Shown: positions 1 through 11,750, counted from the stretch's first letter. The stretch is 64,000 nucleotides of DNA from Saturnia japonica (GCA_033032175.1 CM065328.1:11842690-11906689); one strand, 5' to 3'. The notes: a model not told the origin generated them from the letters alone. Made by a program: numbers and translations.

Positions 1-272
1 CAGTTGGTCGGCAGTAGGGCATCTCGAAGAGGTTCTCCCGGTCGATATAGGGAAGCTGGTTGAAGTCACCAATGAGAAGGATTTTGCTAGCACCCACCAA
101 ATGCGGACATTTCTCGGACTCCTTAAAACCATTTACGAGTATAGAATCCGTAGTACGCGCTCTCTTCTCGGCTTTGCTACCATGCGTCTGCACCAGTTTT
201 CCTGAAGAAATCTCCAATGCAATTTTTCTGTGCCTTACTTCTCGTAAAATAGTGAGCATACCCATTATTCAA
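1..272 (-). pseudogene. RNA-virus-type superfamily 1 helicase fragment (probable endogenous viral element)
   Basis: An uninterrupted minus-strand frame of about 90 codons runs from an ATG near 272 to the window edge, so it is truncated here and may continue outside. Near its C-terminal end it has GDFNQLPYIDR followed by NLFEM. This resembles motif III of alphavirus-like superfamily 1 RNA helicases, where tobamovirus-type proteins have GDxxQIPYINR. About 40 residues upstream, RTTDSILVNG fits the region before motif II in the same family. A clear Walker A is not in the window, and the expected DE-type Walker B is not visible, so the copy looks decayed. Sequence above about 280 is AT-rich and gives no matching frame. 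Alternatives are a LINE endonuclease (GDFN) or a PIF1-like helicase, but the QLPYIDR tail fits those less well. The viral origin is inference. Confidence 0.45.
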
Positions 273-714
273 CGAACAGGTATAGTTATTATTAGAAATA
301 ATAAGACTAAAATTATTAGGTATAGTAAAAAAATACTCATTGCGGGCTGGTCTTCCTCCAAATATCTAAACGCCACGACGGGTATGGACACTGAGTCTTG
401 GAGAAAGAATTATCCAAATCTGACGGCTTAAGCATACTAAAAAAGGACTGAAAATCATCCACCATTCAAAGCTTTATGAATTTTGTTTTAAGGCTTTATT
501 TGCGTCGAACCGTTCCAACAGCAACCTATCCAAACCTCCAATAAATTTAGACTACTCTAACGAAACTCATTTGAAAACAAACAAACAAACAAATAATTTG
601 TTTTTCGTAACTTGGACCACACCCTTATGTTTAACTTATCAAATTTCAGAACGTCCGAGCATAGTGTCAGTACGCGTTATACATCCACTCACCCCAAATT
701 AGTCGGACTGTAAT
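273..714. other. AT-rich spacer, nothing recognised
   Basis: No frame, repeat or RNA gene is recognised. The + strand ORF at 60-431 mostly overlaps the helicase-like frame in antisense and is judged a shadow. Confidence 0.4.
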
Positions 715-1285
715 ATGACGGGTTCGTGTAATATTATATTATATTTTAGGGGCCTCGTTATCCCGATATTCTTCCTGTATTACCTAATCTATTATCTTTT
801 AATCCAGCAATATTGTAATCATTATTTTTTTGTAAAACAAGAACGGATTCATAAAACAATCGTACCTGATTGGATCGATACTATGTGCGTAATGTTCTTT
901 CTTTTACATGGAATCAACTTTCTTCATAATGAGAGACTCATTCTGGCCGTATTTAGTATTATCCTGATTTTTAGTACCCATGGCGCGGCATTGGCATTTT
1001 ATAAATAGACGCGTTATACTCTCACTAAAAGCAATTTCAAAACGCTACAATTTTTGTTATCAGTATGTCGAAACAAAAGAGATAGGAAATTACAGCGTAA
1101 GGGAAACTCTGTTGTCAAAAAAGGATAAAAGTTTCTTCTCGCTCACGCCACGCTGGTATCAAATCGAAAGTGAATTGAGGGTAATTATTGCTCACCATTC
1201 ACGAGGTCATGTAAATAGCGCCAATTCCGTATCTACTTATAAAATATCATTGACTGACGGTGTGCGCGTTCTACTGCCTAACTGA
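715..1285 (+). other. Two overlapping unassigned ORFs (715-1008 and 980-1285)
   Basis: The first ORF (97 codons) is strongly hydrophobic, with two or three candidate membrane segments. The second (101 codons, frame +1 relative to the first) is basic and polar. They overlap by 29 bases, as a single frame-shifted gene would. I do not recognise either product. They lie next to the virus-like helicase fragment, which is on the opposite strand. They may be a decayed coding segment or chance ORFs. Confidence 0.2.
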
Positions 1286-2407
1286 GAACAGACACTGGCT
1301 TGAGCTTTAGGGTCCTGAAGTCAAAAAGGAACCCTTAAAGTTTCACTTTATCCGTTTGTCTGTCCGGAACTTAATTCAGAAATTCTTATTATAAAACTAG
1401 AAAGCTGTAATTTGGTGTGGCTATCACGTCGATAAAGAGGTAAAAAAATTTTTGGAAAAAATTTATTGTTTATGGTTTCTTCCTTACACCTAAAGTGGGA
1501 ATGAACTATTTTTCTCTTCTATCTCATTGCGTGCTATGTCACTGGATAGGTCGTTCAAAAATATTGCTGGTGACTGAACACCATTTTTCGATTCAGGGAT
1601 CCCTTTGCGAAATATTAAACGTTAAAATGTTAATTTTTGTTAGAGTTAAGTGTCCCCCTGCCTGTTAAACAGTAATTTTTGGATATGTGAAAAAAATCAT
1701 GGTAGTAGTGTATAAAGTATATATAATTAAGTTAAAAAAAAGCTATCACAGGTAAGTAGGCTTTACAAGTAAACGAGCGATAGTCAATAAATTTTTAAAA
1801 TGTACTTATAAAAGTAATTTCTTATAAATTTAATTGAAAATTACATAAAGCCTCATCTCTAAATCTGCATTTATTGTGACGAGCAACATTTGGCAATTAG
1901 AAACTTGACACTATTAGAAAATGGTTAACTTACATTTACCAGTTTATATCGTTATTACTTTTAATAAAATCTACATTAACATATTTAAAAGCATTTAATT
2001 TTCCACAACTTTCACCATTTACGTTTCATTGTGGCAGTTTCAAAACTCGTAAAGTCAAAATTATACATACGAATGTGCTAAGGAATAGTAAAGAAGTATT
2101 GTTTAAGAAAATATGTCTATGTTCTATAAAAACAAAGCCGTCACAAACGAGGCCTCCCAGAGACACTGTTGATCGTTAGCGGGGCTGATTGCTACGAGAC
2201 TTTCAACTTAGAACATTCCTAGTACTATTGAAAAGAATGTAAATATAAAAGAAAACATATACTAAATCTATTTGAAATAAACATTTTTGAGCGCAATGAG
2301 AGTAAAATTTTAATATCGAATTTCAGTGCAACGTTTCACACGCAAATAGAACGGAAATCAGGTACTTAATTTGTGATACAAAGGAAAAAACAGGAACGCA
2401 TGTTTCT
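1286..2407. other. AT-rich intergenic sequence, nothing recognised
   Basis: No coding frame or recognised repeat. Homopolymer-rich noncoding DNA. Confidence 0.4.
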
Positions 2408-2728
2408 TCCTTGTACCTTTTTAAGCTTATTGCGTACACGGAAGACTGTGAGATTTTGCATGGTTAAAGTTTATATAGAGGAGTGCAGAAAGCTAAAATT
2501 TATCTATAATATCTGTTACTAATATATTAAATTAAATTAATTAATATTTCGAATCTTAACACGACCAGTGACATTGAAGTTAGACCCCCCAATATATTGA
2601 CATTGTCACTCAACGAAAAGTGACAGCAAGTGATGTAGATAATATTCATTGTTTAGGTTCATGAATACTGCAAGTAGTCTATGATCAAAAATCCCCAAGT
2701 CGAATTTTGAGCTTAGGGCGATCGCTAG
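2408..2728 (+). mobile_element. Helitron A, non-autonomous, 5'-truncated copy
   Basis: This matches the other Helitron A copies (6026-6388, 10509-10793, 21630-21993, 35941-36225) through the blocks 'gcgtacacggaagactgtgag', 'ttgtcactcaacg' and 'aaatttatctata'. It ends GCGATCGCTAG followed by T, the CTRR-T border expected of a Helitron 3' end. The 5' terminus has diverged. The minus ORF over 2606-2803 is a shadow. Confidence 0.6.
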
Positions 2729-2839
2729 TATGTAATTAGGCAGATCGAATTCGGATAGGGAATTAGCAAGATCGCGATGGTTGCATATTCGGAAACAGCC
2801 CAAGCCGAGGTTCGGTCACTTTGGTACCCTTTACCTTGT

Positions 2840-2935
2840 TGCCATTTTTACTCGTCTGAGTGCCTTCTGCGCTCGCCCACAAGTCCGTTAAAGCTATTAA
2901 GGCCTCCTAGAGAACAGTATAACCACTTCAAAAAA
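2840..2935. repeat. Short dispersed repeat fragment
   Basis: The segment 'gcgctcgcccacaag' and its surroundings recur near 27728 and, more diverged and reversed, near 43105. It is probably a SINE-like piece. Confidence 0.3.
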
Positions 2936-3229
2936 GGAGGTTAAGTAAGGCACAGATAAAACTCTATGGTATTTTAGACACGCTAACTCAGCTTAATGTA
3001 GCAGAACTGGCTCTCAAATCTATTTGCTGGTGACACCTATAGGTTTATATTTAGTAATCAAAATTGGCTATGTATTCGACATGTTCGCAACCATGCACAT
3101 GGCAATAAGCTGATTCAGTAACTTTCTTTTAGATTATCGCGCTTCATCATTAGCCATTATATAAACGATCTCGCTGGTCATCCTTATATCTTTTTAACTG
3201 CACAGTGCTCATTTTCACACACAGTGCCG

Positions 3230-3690
3230 TGTATTGTGCCATGTACCAAAAAAAAAATTACAGAACTGTATATTTCTCGGCATAAAAAAAAAGATATTTA
3301 GAGGCTTTCATACTTTGTATATATCAGCCCCATAGGACCCTTATCTAATTATTATATATACTTAATTGTAAAAAAAAAAACAAATAGAAGACAACAACAA
3401 CAAAAACAGTTCACTGACGACGACTCATCAATGTGAAAAGAGCCTCAGCCTCATCACTGATAGGGCTTGAGAGCAAACCATGAGACGTGACAATGTCATG
3501 AGGGTTCAAATTGATAGTCCTCATCAGTGTCTGTCTATCCGCCTGGAATCGAGCACATTCTGTTAGTACATGATGTACGTCTTCTACTACACCACATATT
3601 TCACAGTTTGGTGTCATTCGAAATCGCTATTATATCGAAAGTTAGCGTGGTGATTCCAGTCAATGCCTTCTCTGCTCATTATTTCCTTAT
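3230..3690 (-). pseudogene. Non-LTR retrotransposon (LINE) 3' end
   Basis: The minus-strand ORF at 3411-3617 reads CEICGVVEDVHHVLTECARF, the C-x2-C...H...C knuckle that closes ORF2 of Jockey/R1-type LINEs. Downstream on the same strand lies an AT-rich 3' UTR containing 'ggggctgatatatacaaag', of a type seen behind insect LINEs. The reverse transcriptase is absent, and upstream sequence is recognisable only with frameshifts. This is a 5'-truncated dead copy. Confidence 0.6.
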
Positions 3691-3699
3691 CTTTACCCA

Positions 3700-4430
3700 G
3701 TAATAGTACATTTTGGTGGTTATATTAATTTAGAAAAGAAGACTTGGAAAAAAAAAAAAATTTGTTATTAATTATTAATGTAAGAATATAAACGGATTAT
3801 AAATGTATTCAGTACATTCAATTTTGAATTCAGACTCGAACGATCAAAAATGCGTACAAATCGGGTCATATCACAGCTAAGCCAATTCCACGACTGTCAT
3901 AATTTTGAAAATCCTATGTATATGTTTGTTTTATTTTATGGTGTAGGTCAGGTCGGTCTCTTTTTTCACTATAGCTCCTCCATTGCACGATAATTAGCTT
4001 TGTTACAAAAAATATAAAACATCTGTTTGAAGAATAACTTTATAAATATGAGTTTTAAAACCGTAGTAAGATTCTTGACCCGGAAACGCAGTCTCGTTGA
4101 GAAAAAATTTCAAGAAACACGACCCACTGGGATTATTCTGTTTCTCTTATTTCTTCTATTTATTACAAAGTTAGCCGTTGAGCTTAAAATTACATTTAAA
4201 AGCACTAAAGCTAGGATATTTGCATTTGTTATTTGCCTTTTCTACATTATTTCATCATTGGAAAACCTTTTTCTAAAGTATTTTGCCAGTACTAACTGTT
4301 TATTACATAACTTTCAACCGTAAATACTGCAAATGTTTTAATTATTATATTTATTTCTTATTTTTATCTATTATTAATAAATCTGTTGTCCTGTCTGTGC
4401 ATGTAATTTATTTAAATGTCTTTTTTATGG
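3700..4430. other. AT-rich spacer with an unassigned 98-codon ORF
   Basis: The ORF at 4027-4323 (+) begins with TTG and has one hydrophobic stretch in its middle. No family is recognised and its composition matches the surrounding AT-rich DNA, so it is probably not a gene. Confidence 0.25.
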
Positions 4431-4439
4431 GGCACTGCT

Positions 4440-4620
4440 CACAAATGTAATAAAAATCTTGTCTTTCTGTCTGTATGTCCGGATTTATCTCAAAAGCTGT
4501 TTGACCGATATTTATGAAATGAAATGTATCAATTGATAGCAAATTATAAGAATAGTCGATAATATTTTTAAATATCGTAATAATTAAAGTAAATTATACC
4601 AACATCAGTCAACCGATTTT
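4440..4620 (+). repeat. Decayed Helitron B fragment
   Basis: The segment with 'gtctgtatgtccgg', followed by 'tttgaccgatatttatgaaa', matches the central part of the longer copies at 34427-34915 and 39640-40110. Both ends are lost. Confidence 0.4.
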
Positions 4621-5289
4621 TCTTTAAAAAAAATCCGTAAAGTTTTTCTAATTTTACACTAACGGCTTAAACCCAATTAAATATTTGAAGAGTATTATTG
4701 GGATAACCAGTGTATATAAATAAATCTTTGGTAGATTCATTTTTTAAATTATCCTTTTTGAAATTGAACCACTAGTGCGGATGATACTGTTGGAAGTATA
4801 CCGTTTTATACTAAGTTTCAAATAAACATGTATTCTAATACAAATACCAGTGATATTGGCCCAGTTCAATAAGATGCATGTCATTCGTTTTTATTATCCT
4901 GGCAAAAGGAAGTTGCAATATCCAGCGAAATATCCTTGCTCGTTTTGTATCAAATTGTTATATTCCTCGAGGTTAATAAACATAATGTATTTAGTTGGAT
5001 TTGACTTTTTCAATTGGTTTGGATTTGATAACCAATCCAATAAAATTTTAATAAAATAAATTAAATTAAAAAAATAAGATTTTATATACCTACGCAATTC
5101 GCAGAAATGGACAGACTATAATATAAAGAATGCAAAGAGAAATGTATGGCTTTTCCTTTATTACTGCACAATGGTCTTACTTTTTAACTAACTTCAACAA
5201 AAGACGGGCGGCTACAAGATTCCTCCCTCTCTCTGCATCTACTATATTACTATTATTATTGTTTTATAATAACACTTTTGTATAGTTGA

Positions 5290-5440
5290 AAAAAAAGGTA
5301 AACACGATTGAGTTTCTTACCGATTCTTCTAGACGTCTGGGATGTTTTTCGAACCGGCAGTAGTGTTTTGACGTTCATAAGTGCCTTCTTAGGGCCTACA
5401 TTAAATAAAGTTTTTTTTTATTTTGATTTTTGATTTTGAA
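5290..5440 (+). mobile_element. LINE 3' UTR with TGATTT tail
   Basis: The 3' end reads 'cataagtgccttcttagg', then an AATAAAG polyadenylation-like signal and a 'tttgatttttgattttgaa' tail. The same end appears in reverse at 14410, 48390, 51375 and 54494. It is a 5'-truncated insertion with no coding sequence left. Confidence 0.5.
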
Positions 5441-5850
5441 TGTATTTTTTTATGGACGTCCAGCCATAACTTCTTTGTTTATGAACCGATTTGGATGATT
5501 CTTTTTTCGTTGGAAAAGAAATACCTTTAGAGTGGTCCCATTTTAATTTCATTGACATTGGATATTCGAATTCGAAGATACACCATGAATCTCTTCAAAA
5601 TCATTGATGTCAGTTTTATTTTTTTAACCGAGTTCTCCGAGGTTTCTCAATTCGATTTTTTTTAATGGTTGTTCAGCCATATCTTTTTGTGTATGAACCC
5701 ATTTAGATTATTATTTTTTTGTTGGATAGGGGTTCTCTTAAGGGTCATATTTTAATTTCATTAGTATTGGACCTTCCAGATACACCAGGGAACTCTGCAA
5801 AGTCATTGAAGTCGGTTCTCTTTTTTGTTAAAAATTGACTTGTTACAAAT
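5441..5850. repeat. Dispersed repeat C, two diverged units in tandem
   Basis: Two related units (about 5441-5620 and 5625-5845) contain 'gtccagccataacttct', 'gatacacca' and 'attgaagtcgg'-like segments. The same family is at 11970-12150, 49940-50480 and 53060-53600. No coding capacity is seen and the class is unknown. Confidence 0.45.
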
Positions 5851-6025
5851 AATTTGTAAATAAACGTTATTGTATCTATAAAAATACATATAAAATAACA
5901 AAATGAGTTTATACTATTATCACTGGTGGCTAACTTCATCATGTTGTTAGCACGATGGATAAATTTTTGGAGTGATGTTATTTTTGTTTTGGTATGCCAA
6001 ACAAATATTGCCCTATTATCCTTTA

Positions 6026-6388
6026 CTAGCGATCGCCCTAAGGTCGAAATTCGACCAGCGATTTTTTGATCATAGACTATTTTCTGTTTGACATTTGCAG
6101 TATTCATAAACCTAAACAATGAGTATTATCTACATCACTTACTGTCACTTTTCGTTGAGTGACAATGTCAATATTTTGGGGGTCTAAGTTCAACGGCACT
6201 GGTCAGGTTAGGATTCGCATTATCAATTTATTTAATGTAATATATTAGTAACAGATATTATAGATAAATTTTAGCTTTCTGCACACCTTCTCCATATAAA
6301 CTTTAACCACGCCAAATCTCAGTCTTCCGTGCACGCAATACACTTAAAATGCTACCGAAAGCTTTTGCTTCACGTATTAATATATAGA
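6026..6388 (-). mobile_element. Helitron A, full-length non-autonomous copy
   Basis: On the minus strand the copy starts TCTATATATTAATACGTG after an A and ends GCGATCGCTAG before a T. These are the A|TC...CTRR|T borders of Helitrons. It is 363 bp long with no ORF of its own. The neighbouring ORF at 5745-6119 runs into it by chance. Confidence 0.75.
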
Positions 6389-6890
6389 TATCTTGTTACG
6401 TCTGTAAGTACGGAAATTTTTTATACATTACATGTCCCCAATTCTTCCGAGTAGTTTCTGAATTTCAATTTTGCCCGTCATTTCCCAAACCCTAAAGCCG
6501 ACCGTTAACTTTACCATCTAAAAGTATACAGCGATCTTCACTAAGAATACAAAAGCAACCCTTCTTTCGTAAACTTTTAAAGTACCCTCATAACCCTCCA
6601 TCACCATTGTATACGTTCAGACCGAAAAAACTTTGCGTCCAACAAATTTTTCGAAAACCGTTGCAAGTTCTACGGAAGTCCAGAAAGTTTAATAAACCTT
6701 ATTTATTCGTTACTTTATTACCTATTTCTTATATTATTAGTACTTGCTTCATTGCATAGGACTTGGAGATTGTGAATTACTCTATAAATAAAAAACTTCA
6801 GGAATTTTATGTAATTTCAAAAAAATATGTGCATTTACCATTTTTTTTTTTTTTTTGATAAATGTTTATTTTAATGGACACTAATCATAA
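6389..6890. other. AT-rich spacer, nothing recognised
   Basis: No coding frame, RNA gene or repeat recognised. Confidence 0.35.
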
Positions 6891-7090
6891 AAATAACTTT
6901 GTAAAATGATGTCTGTTTGTATGCCCAGATTTAACCAAAAAACGTATTGACCGATTTTTATAAAATTTCGTAGCAAGGGAATATGATGTAAATCCACCAT
7001 ATATATGTTATATATGTTTAGGTAGATATATATGTATATATATAGGTTAAGAAAGACATTTAACTAAATACTTTGAGCAATAAAAAAAAA
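6890..7090 (+). repeat. Decayed Helitron B fragment
   Basis: It contains 'gtctgtttgtatgcccag' and 'attgaccgatttttataaaat', matching the centre of the intact copies. It is followed by a TATA-rich simple-sequence stretch (about 6998-7048). Confidence 0.4.
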
Positions 7091-7800
7091 ACATTTTTTT
7101 TTCTATGGAACCGAAATTCCATTTCACTTTTCTTCAAGTTACTGTGCAGTCAATTTGCTGAACAAATAATTAAAAAAAAACACTTATAATCAAGTGAAAT
7201 GAATTAACAACACGCGTCATAACCTAAAACAAAACACATAAGGAAAACTCAGCGAAATAAATATTTAAGAAACTAAAGTCGTATTACGAATGAGGGTAAA
7301 AGGCCTCCCTCATTCACTCTCATTAACTGAACGACGCCATCAGCTCTATGTCGAGATGCTTACTTTTTATTCCATTCCTTCGCTTTCTAATGATTAAAGA
7401 AGACGTTTACGTAGTTGGCTTTTTGTTTTCTTTATTCTTGAACTCTCCAACGACCGTTTGCTTTAAATTAAGCTCTCATTAAATTTAAACTACAGACATT
7501 TTGATCGTTTTTTAAACTCAAATTTCGATATATTGTTTTTTTTTAGTTATTCTTCTCTAGCCGAGTTTAGTGGAGAGTAAAATTGAGAGGTACATGTGCC
7601 TTATATGACGGAAGTCCGACATAATGAAGCTAGCTATAAATTATTAACGTTATGCTAATAAACATTACTTTAATAAAAATGACTAGCTACATCATGTTGT
7701 TAGCATGTGGTATAAAAACAAAGATGGGCGTTATGAGATGCCCGGCAGATGTGAAACATCTTAAAGAATAATCAATAACTACAAGAAATCTGGAAAGGTG
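7091..7800. other. Intergenic sequence, nothing recognised
   Basis: No convincing frame or named repeat. Confidence 0.3.
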
Positions 7801-7819
7801 TGATTGGAAATAAGTATGT

Positions 7820-7910
7820 GAAGTGAAGAAAGAAAGAAAAGGAAGAAAGGAAAAAAAAAGAAAGAAAAGAATAATAAGGAAAGAAAATAATAAAAAAGAA
7901 AGAAAAACGT
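7820..7910. repeat. Purine-rich GAAA/GGAA microsatellite
   Basis: About 90 bases on the + strand are almost purely A and G, built from irregular GAAA, GGAA and AATAA units. The 64-codon minus ORF across it (Phe/Ser-rich) is a by-product of the simple sequence. Confidence 0.7.
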
Positions 7911-8069
7911 TTATTGCTAGTATAAATACCAGAACAAACTAAGCATAATGTAAAGATGTATGCCAATATCGTAGCAAGTGGAAGGACGTGGTCTCTGCCT
8001 ACCTCGTTGGGAGAGAGGCGTGATATATGATTTTAATTTTTTTTATCGTTATCTCATCTGATCTTGTAT

Positions 8070-8240
8070 TATGATATGGCCCAAGATGGTATCACGCTAA
8101 TCCTATTGGAATACTGACCCTCAAGTGCAGGTGCCGGAATGCACCCGTTGGTGTTTGGTGACAGATTTTCAACTAGAAGTAACTAGCCAGGCAGGCATTA
8201 GGGAAAGCCCATCAAGCAGAATGTATGTATAATGATAATT
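8070..8240. repeat. Dispersed repeat D
   Basis: This shares 'ctcaagtgcag', 'acagattttcaact' and 'gccaggcaggcatta' with copies at 8715-8905, 25690-25830 and 47920-48065. The last copy is followed by a tRNA-like B-box in reverse, so the family is probably SINE-related. Confidence 0.5.
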
Positions 8241-8714
8241 AAACTAAGAGTAATAATAATAATAAACATAACATATTATCACTGCTAGAAATGCTCAGCA
8301 ACGGCCTCTTATAATTAGTTCAGCTACATGTTACAGTATTTGCAAGCGATAAACTACACGGGTGCGTTGACAGTGGCTCGATGGAGATTTAGTGGAAACA
8401 TTTAAGACGTGTGAAACCGTTGGCCTTTATATTATGTACGGTAAGCAATTCAAGCTATATAACATAATTATGCCGAATAAGTTGTATTCATGAACCGGAC
8501 AAAGTTAAACCGTGGTAGGGATGGAAGAACAATTTATGCATAATTTACAGAAGTCAAATAAACAATAACCGACTCGGGTCGCGCATTCAAATGTTAATGA
8601 AGCGGCGACATTTCTAAAATGTATGACTTTCTTCGTTTACACCGTAGTTAGTTCGTATGCCTAAAGTGGCCATCTTTTTCTTTTCTCTTAGGTTTAGCAC
8701 TATAGCCACATTTT

Positions 8715-8905
8715 TACCTGATCTTATCCGCCAATAGGGCTCAAGATAGTAGCACGATAAGTCTAGTGGAAGACTGGCTCTCAAGTGCAGCTGCCAGAAC
8801 ACACCTGTAAGTCCTTGGCGTCAGATTTTCAACTTGAGGGCTAGAGAGGGCTAAAAAGAAAGTGGACAGAGGGCTAGCCAAGCGGGGATTAGAAAAAACC
8901 ACCAT
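8715..8905. repeat. Dispersed repeat D, second copy
   Basis: This is homologous to 8070-8240 and in the same orientation, roughly 0.65 kb away. The short minus ORFs at 8614-9016 overlap it and are not genes. Confidence 0.5.
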
Positions 8906-9573
8906 GCTATGGCAAAGAATGATTAATTTATGTATTCTTCTAGTATCAAAACTATGTTGACCTTTGACTAAACCTAGCTCGTAAAAGAGACAGGAGGCAG
9001 TATTTCTTGCAAGCATAGCGAAGATTTGTAATATATAAGCAACTTTACCCTATTTGATAGGTTGTTAAAATTTGCTTTTTTCCTAACCTCTTTTAGAACT
9101 TCCCCTTTGGTGACTTTGATTGTTTCATATTGAACTGATTTTAGCATTCGGTACATCACTTTCTAATGCAACATTGTAATGTAAAATAACTCATTTTCAA
9201 CCCCTGACACGTTTGTTATCAACATTACAGCACAGTGTAACACACATCCGTACAAAGTCTCGAACAATGTAAACAATAAGATTGGTGTATACGCCGGACA
9301 AAACTGTCAACTTATATTGAGACCGTATTCAAGATAAGGTACGCCAGCTTTTAGGATTCCCGTTCCGCTTTTCGAATGAATGGGACAGTAAGTTACAAAG
9401 TCAGCAAAGAATTCAGGTAGATTTAATACTGTTGGGGGGATTAGAGGAACGCTTTCCCCGGAACTTGTCTGCCAATATCCTTTGTACAAATGTTTGACTG
9501 TACTTATTAGAGGAACTCAACTTTTTAAACCGTCGCGTCCTGTAACTATATAGGTAATACTTTTTAATATATA
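8906..9573. other. Intergenic sequence, nothing recognised
   Basis: Only short, unassignable ORFs are present, for example a 60-codon minus frame at 9307-9489. Confidence 0.3.
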
Positions 9574-9625
9574 CTAGCTTTGCCCGCAGCTGCGCTCGCG
9601 TAGACTACAGAATGCTGTCGACTTG
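9574..9625 (-). mobile_element. Helitron-like 3' end fragment
   Basis: On the minus strand it reads 'gctgcgggcaaagCTAGT', the conserved end of lepidopteran CTAG-terminated Helitrons. The body to the right is not clearly recognisable. Confidence 0.5.
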
Positions 9626-10009
9626 TAGATTATAACCATTAGTAATTCGAAGATGAGTGATCTTTCATAATGGAAGTACCATTAATAATTGCTAATGCTA
9701 GGTTACTAAGTTAATAAAATTAGTAATTATTACGACTGAATGACTTTCTTTTTCTTTCCACTCTCGCCATTCTCTGGGTAATACATCAAAGACTCCATTA
9801 TGAATGAACATTTATATTCATAATTGGATTATGAATTATCACTCATAATCGAAATATCACGATTATGTAAATCATTCATAATCGTCCATTTAAAATCGTT
9901 CAAGTTGGTTTGTTAAAAATTGTCTTTTAGAAAGATTAATATTTTTTTGTATAGAGTTATGTATATTTGTAAGGTGAGAGAATGAAAAACCAACATATCA
10001 CACTAAAAC

Positions 10010-10130
10010 TCAAATTACTAATATTATAAAGGACAAAATTTTTTTTTGTTTGTTTCTTTCGGCTCGTTAAATATCTGGAACTACCAATTCAGCTTTCAAA
10101 AAGTCTTTTTGCATTTTATTTAGGTACCTA
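10010..10130 (+). repeat. Helitron-like 5' segment fragment
   Basis: 'actaatattataaag' followed by 'gtttgtttctttcggctcg' and 'ctggaactacca' resembles the start of short CTAG-ended Helitrons. No 3' end follows. Confidence 0.35.
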
Positions 10131-10508
10131 GTAAAAAGTTTCATAGATTATAATTTACGCTATGACTCTTAATTCAAAGGAGTGGAATAGTAACTATGAA
10201 TTGCAAGGAATCTGGAAAATTGTCGTAGCAAGTACGACACGTGATAACAACAATAGGCTACACGAGTGAGTTGGCAGTGACCAGGTAAAGAATCGGTACA
10301 ATAAACTTAACACGGGTAAAACCATGTACAAAGCTATTATATCTATATTTATAAACCAAACTATATCTTACAACAATAATGCTCGGAAACACCTGTCTCC
10401 TTTGAAAATAAATGATTCTCCAAATTTATAAACCGACCATGCAAACACAGACAACAAAATTGCTTAAAATAATGGAAAACTATTAATTATTCCCAATTTT
10501 TTAAATTA

Positions 10509-10793
10509 TCTATAATATATTAATAGGTGAAGCAAAATCTTTCGGTACCTTTTTAAGCGTATTGCGTACACGGAAGACTGTGAGATTTGGTATGGGTAAA
10601 GTTTATATGGAGAAGGAATGGACCAGTACCATTGAACTTAGACCCCCAAAATATTGACAATGTCACTCAACAAAAGGTGACAGCAAGTGTTGTAGATAAT
10701 GCTCATTGTTTATGAACACTGTAAATGTCAAACAGAAAATAGTCTATGAACAAAAAGTCGCTGGTCGAATTTCAAGCATAAGGCGATCGCTAG
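10509..10793 (+). mobile_element. Helitron A, internally deleted copy
   Basis: It starts TCTATAATATATTAATAGG after an A and ends GCGATCGCTAG. It is 285 bp against 363-364 bp in the complete copies, because the segment between 'ggagaagga' and 'gaccagtacc' is lost. Confidence 0.7.
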
Positions 10794-10984
10794 AAGAGAT
10801 AATTAGGTGAATTAACATTTTTATTTCATTTTGTGGCACATCAGTTCTGCATGTGCTGGTGAGAAAATGAAAAGTAATGTACTTAGTTTTAACTTAGCAA
10901 TAGCTAAAAGGAGAAACAATGAGGTTTGTTGCCAAAAAAGGTACCTAATTTTAGGTTTGATTGATAGACAACGGTTTTTTTCCT

Positions 10985-11220
10985 TTTTTAATTCGTCATC
11001 ATCATCTCAGCCGATCCATATCTATCGATCCGTATTGGGATAAACGCCACAATGACCGGTTCTGTACTGCCCGCATGCAGCGGGTTTCCGCAACCTCCAG
11101 TAGGTCCATCGAATTACCTCGTGGCGGGTCTGCCCACACCGGTACGTGTCCGTTATTCGAGAATTCTTCATCCCATCAGCCTTCCGTTCTAAGAGTAATG
11201 TACTCCGCTCACTGCCAATG
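10985..11220 (-). pseudogene. LINE reverse-transcriptase C-terminus remnant
   Basis: The minus-strand reading contains HWAEYITLRTEG, then WADPPRGNSMDLLEVAETR and VQNRSLWR. This matches the C-terminal end of RTE/CR1-type endonuclease-reverse transcriptases (G-H-I...GRPP..W.DDL...AG..W...A.DR..W). Stops are present. The two short + strand ORFs over it are shadows. Confidence 0.55.
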
Positions 11221-11750
11221 AAGTCTAGAAATGTTTAAAGCTACCGTTTCTATGGCTGGTTCTTTCGCGGATCTCCTCATTTATGATTTGATCACGTAGA
11301 GTTCTTTCTCGTTTATCCCTTAAGATAGACACTGAGCAGTACTAAAATATGCCAGTTGAATATTCAATTAAGTTTCTTTTCCGGATTAATCAGCTTTTCA
11401 CAATATCCCGTCTAAGTTAACAATGAAAAATGTTATTACTTAATCCCGTCGTCGTCCAATAATCGAATTTAGAAATCTTTGGGATTTCCCTTGAGATAAT
11501 CGCCTCTTCGGAAAATTGGAGATTTTCAACGCGTCCGTTCGCAATGTCTGTATTCTAAGTGATTAGAATAATGAGATGTTCATTCATATAAACGAAAAAT
11601 TATCTCGGGAAGATTTTCTTTCCCGTTATCCGTGAGTTAGAATACGGTTGAAAAATTTACGAAAATTGCCTTTTATGTCTTATTATTTGACACAGAGGTA
11701 ATTATTGTTATATAATTTGAACAACGCTGGTTCAGTTGTTACTCCCTAAA
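11221..11750. other. Intergenic sequence, nothing recognised
   Basis: No frame above background and no recognised repeat. Confidence 0.3.

Noticed and set aside
7772..7966. 64-codon Phe/Ser-rich ORF
   Set aside because: It is the complement of a GAAA-type microsatellite.
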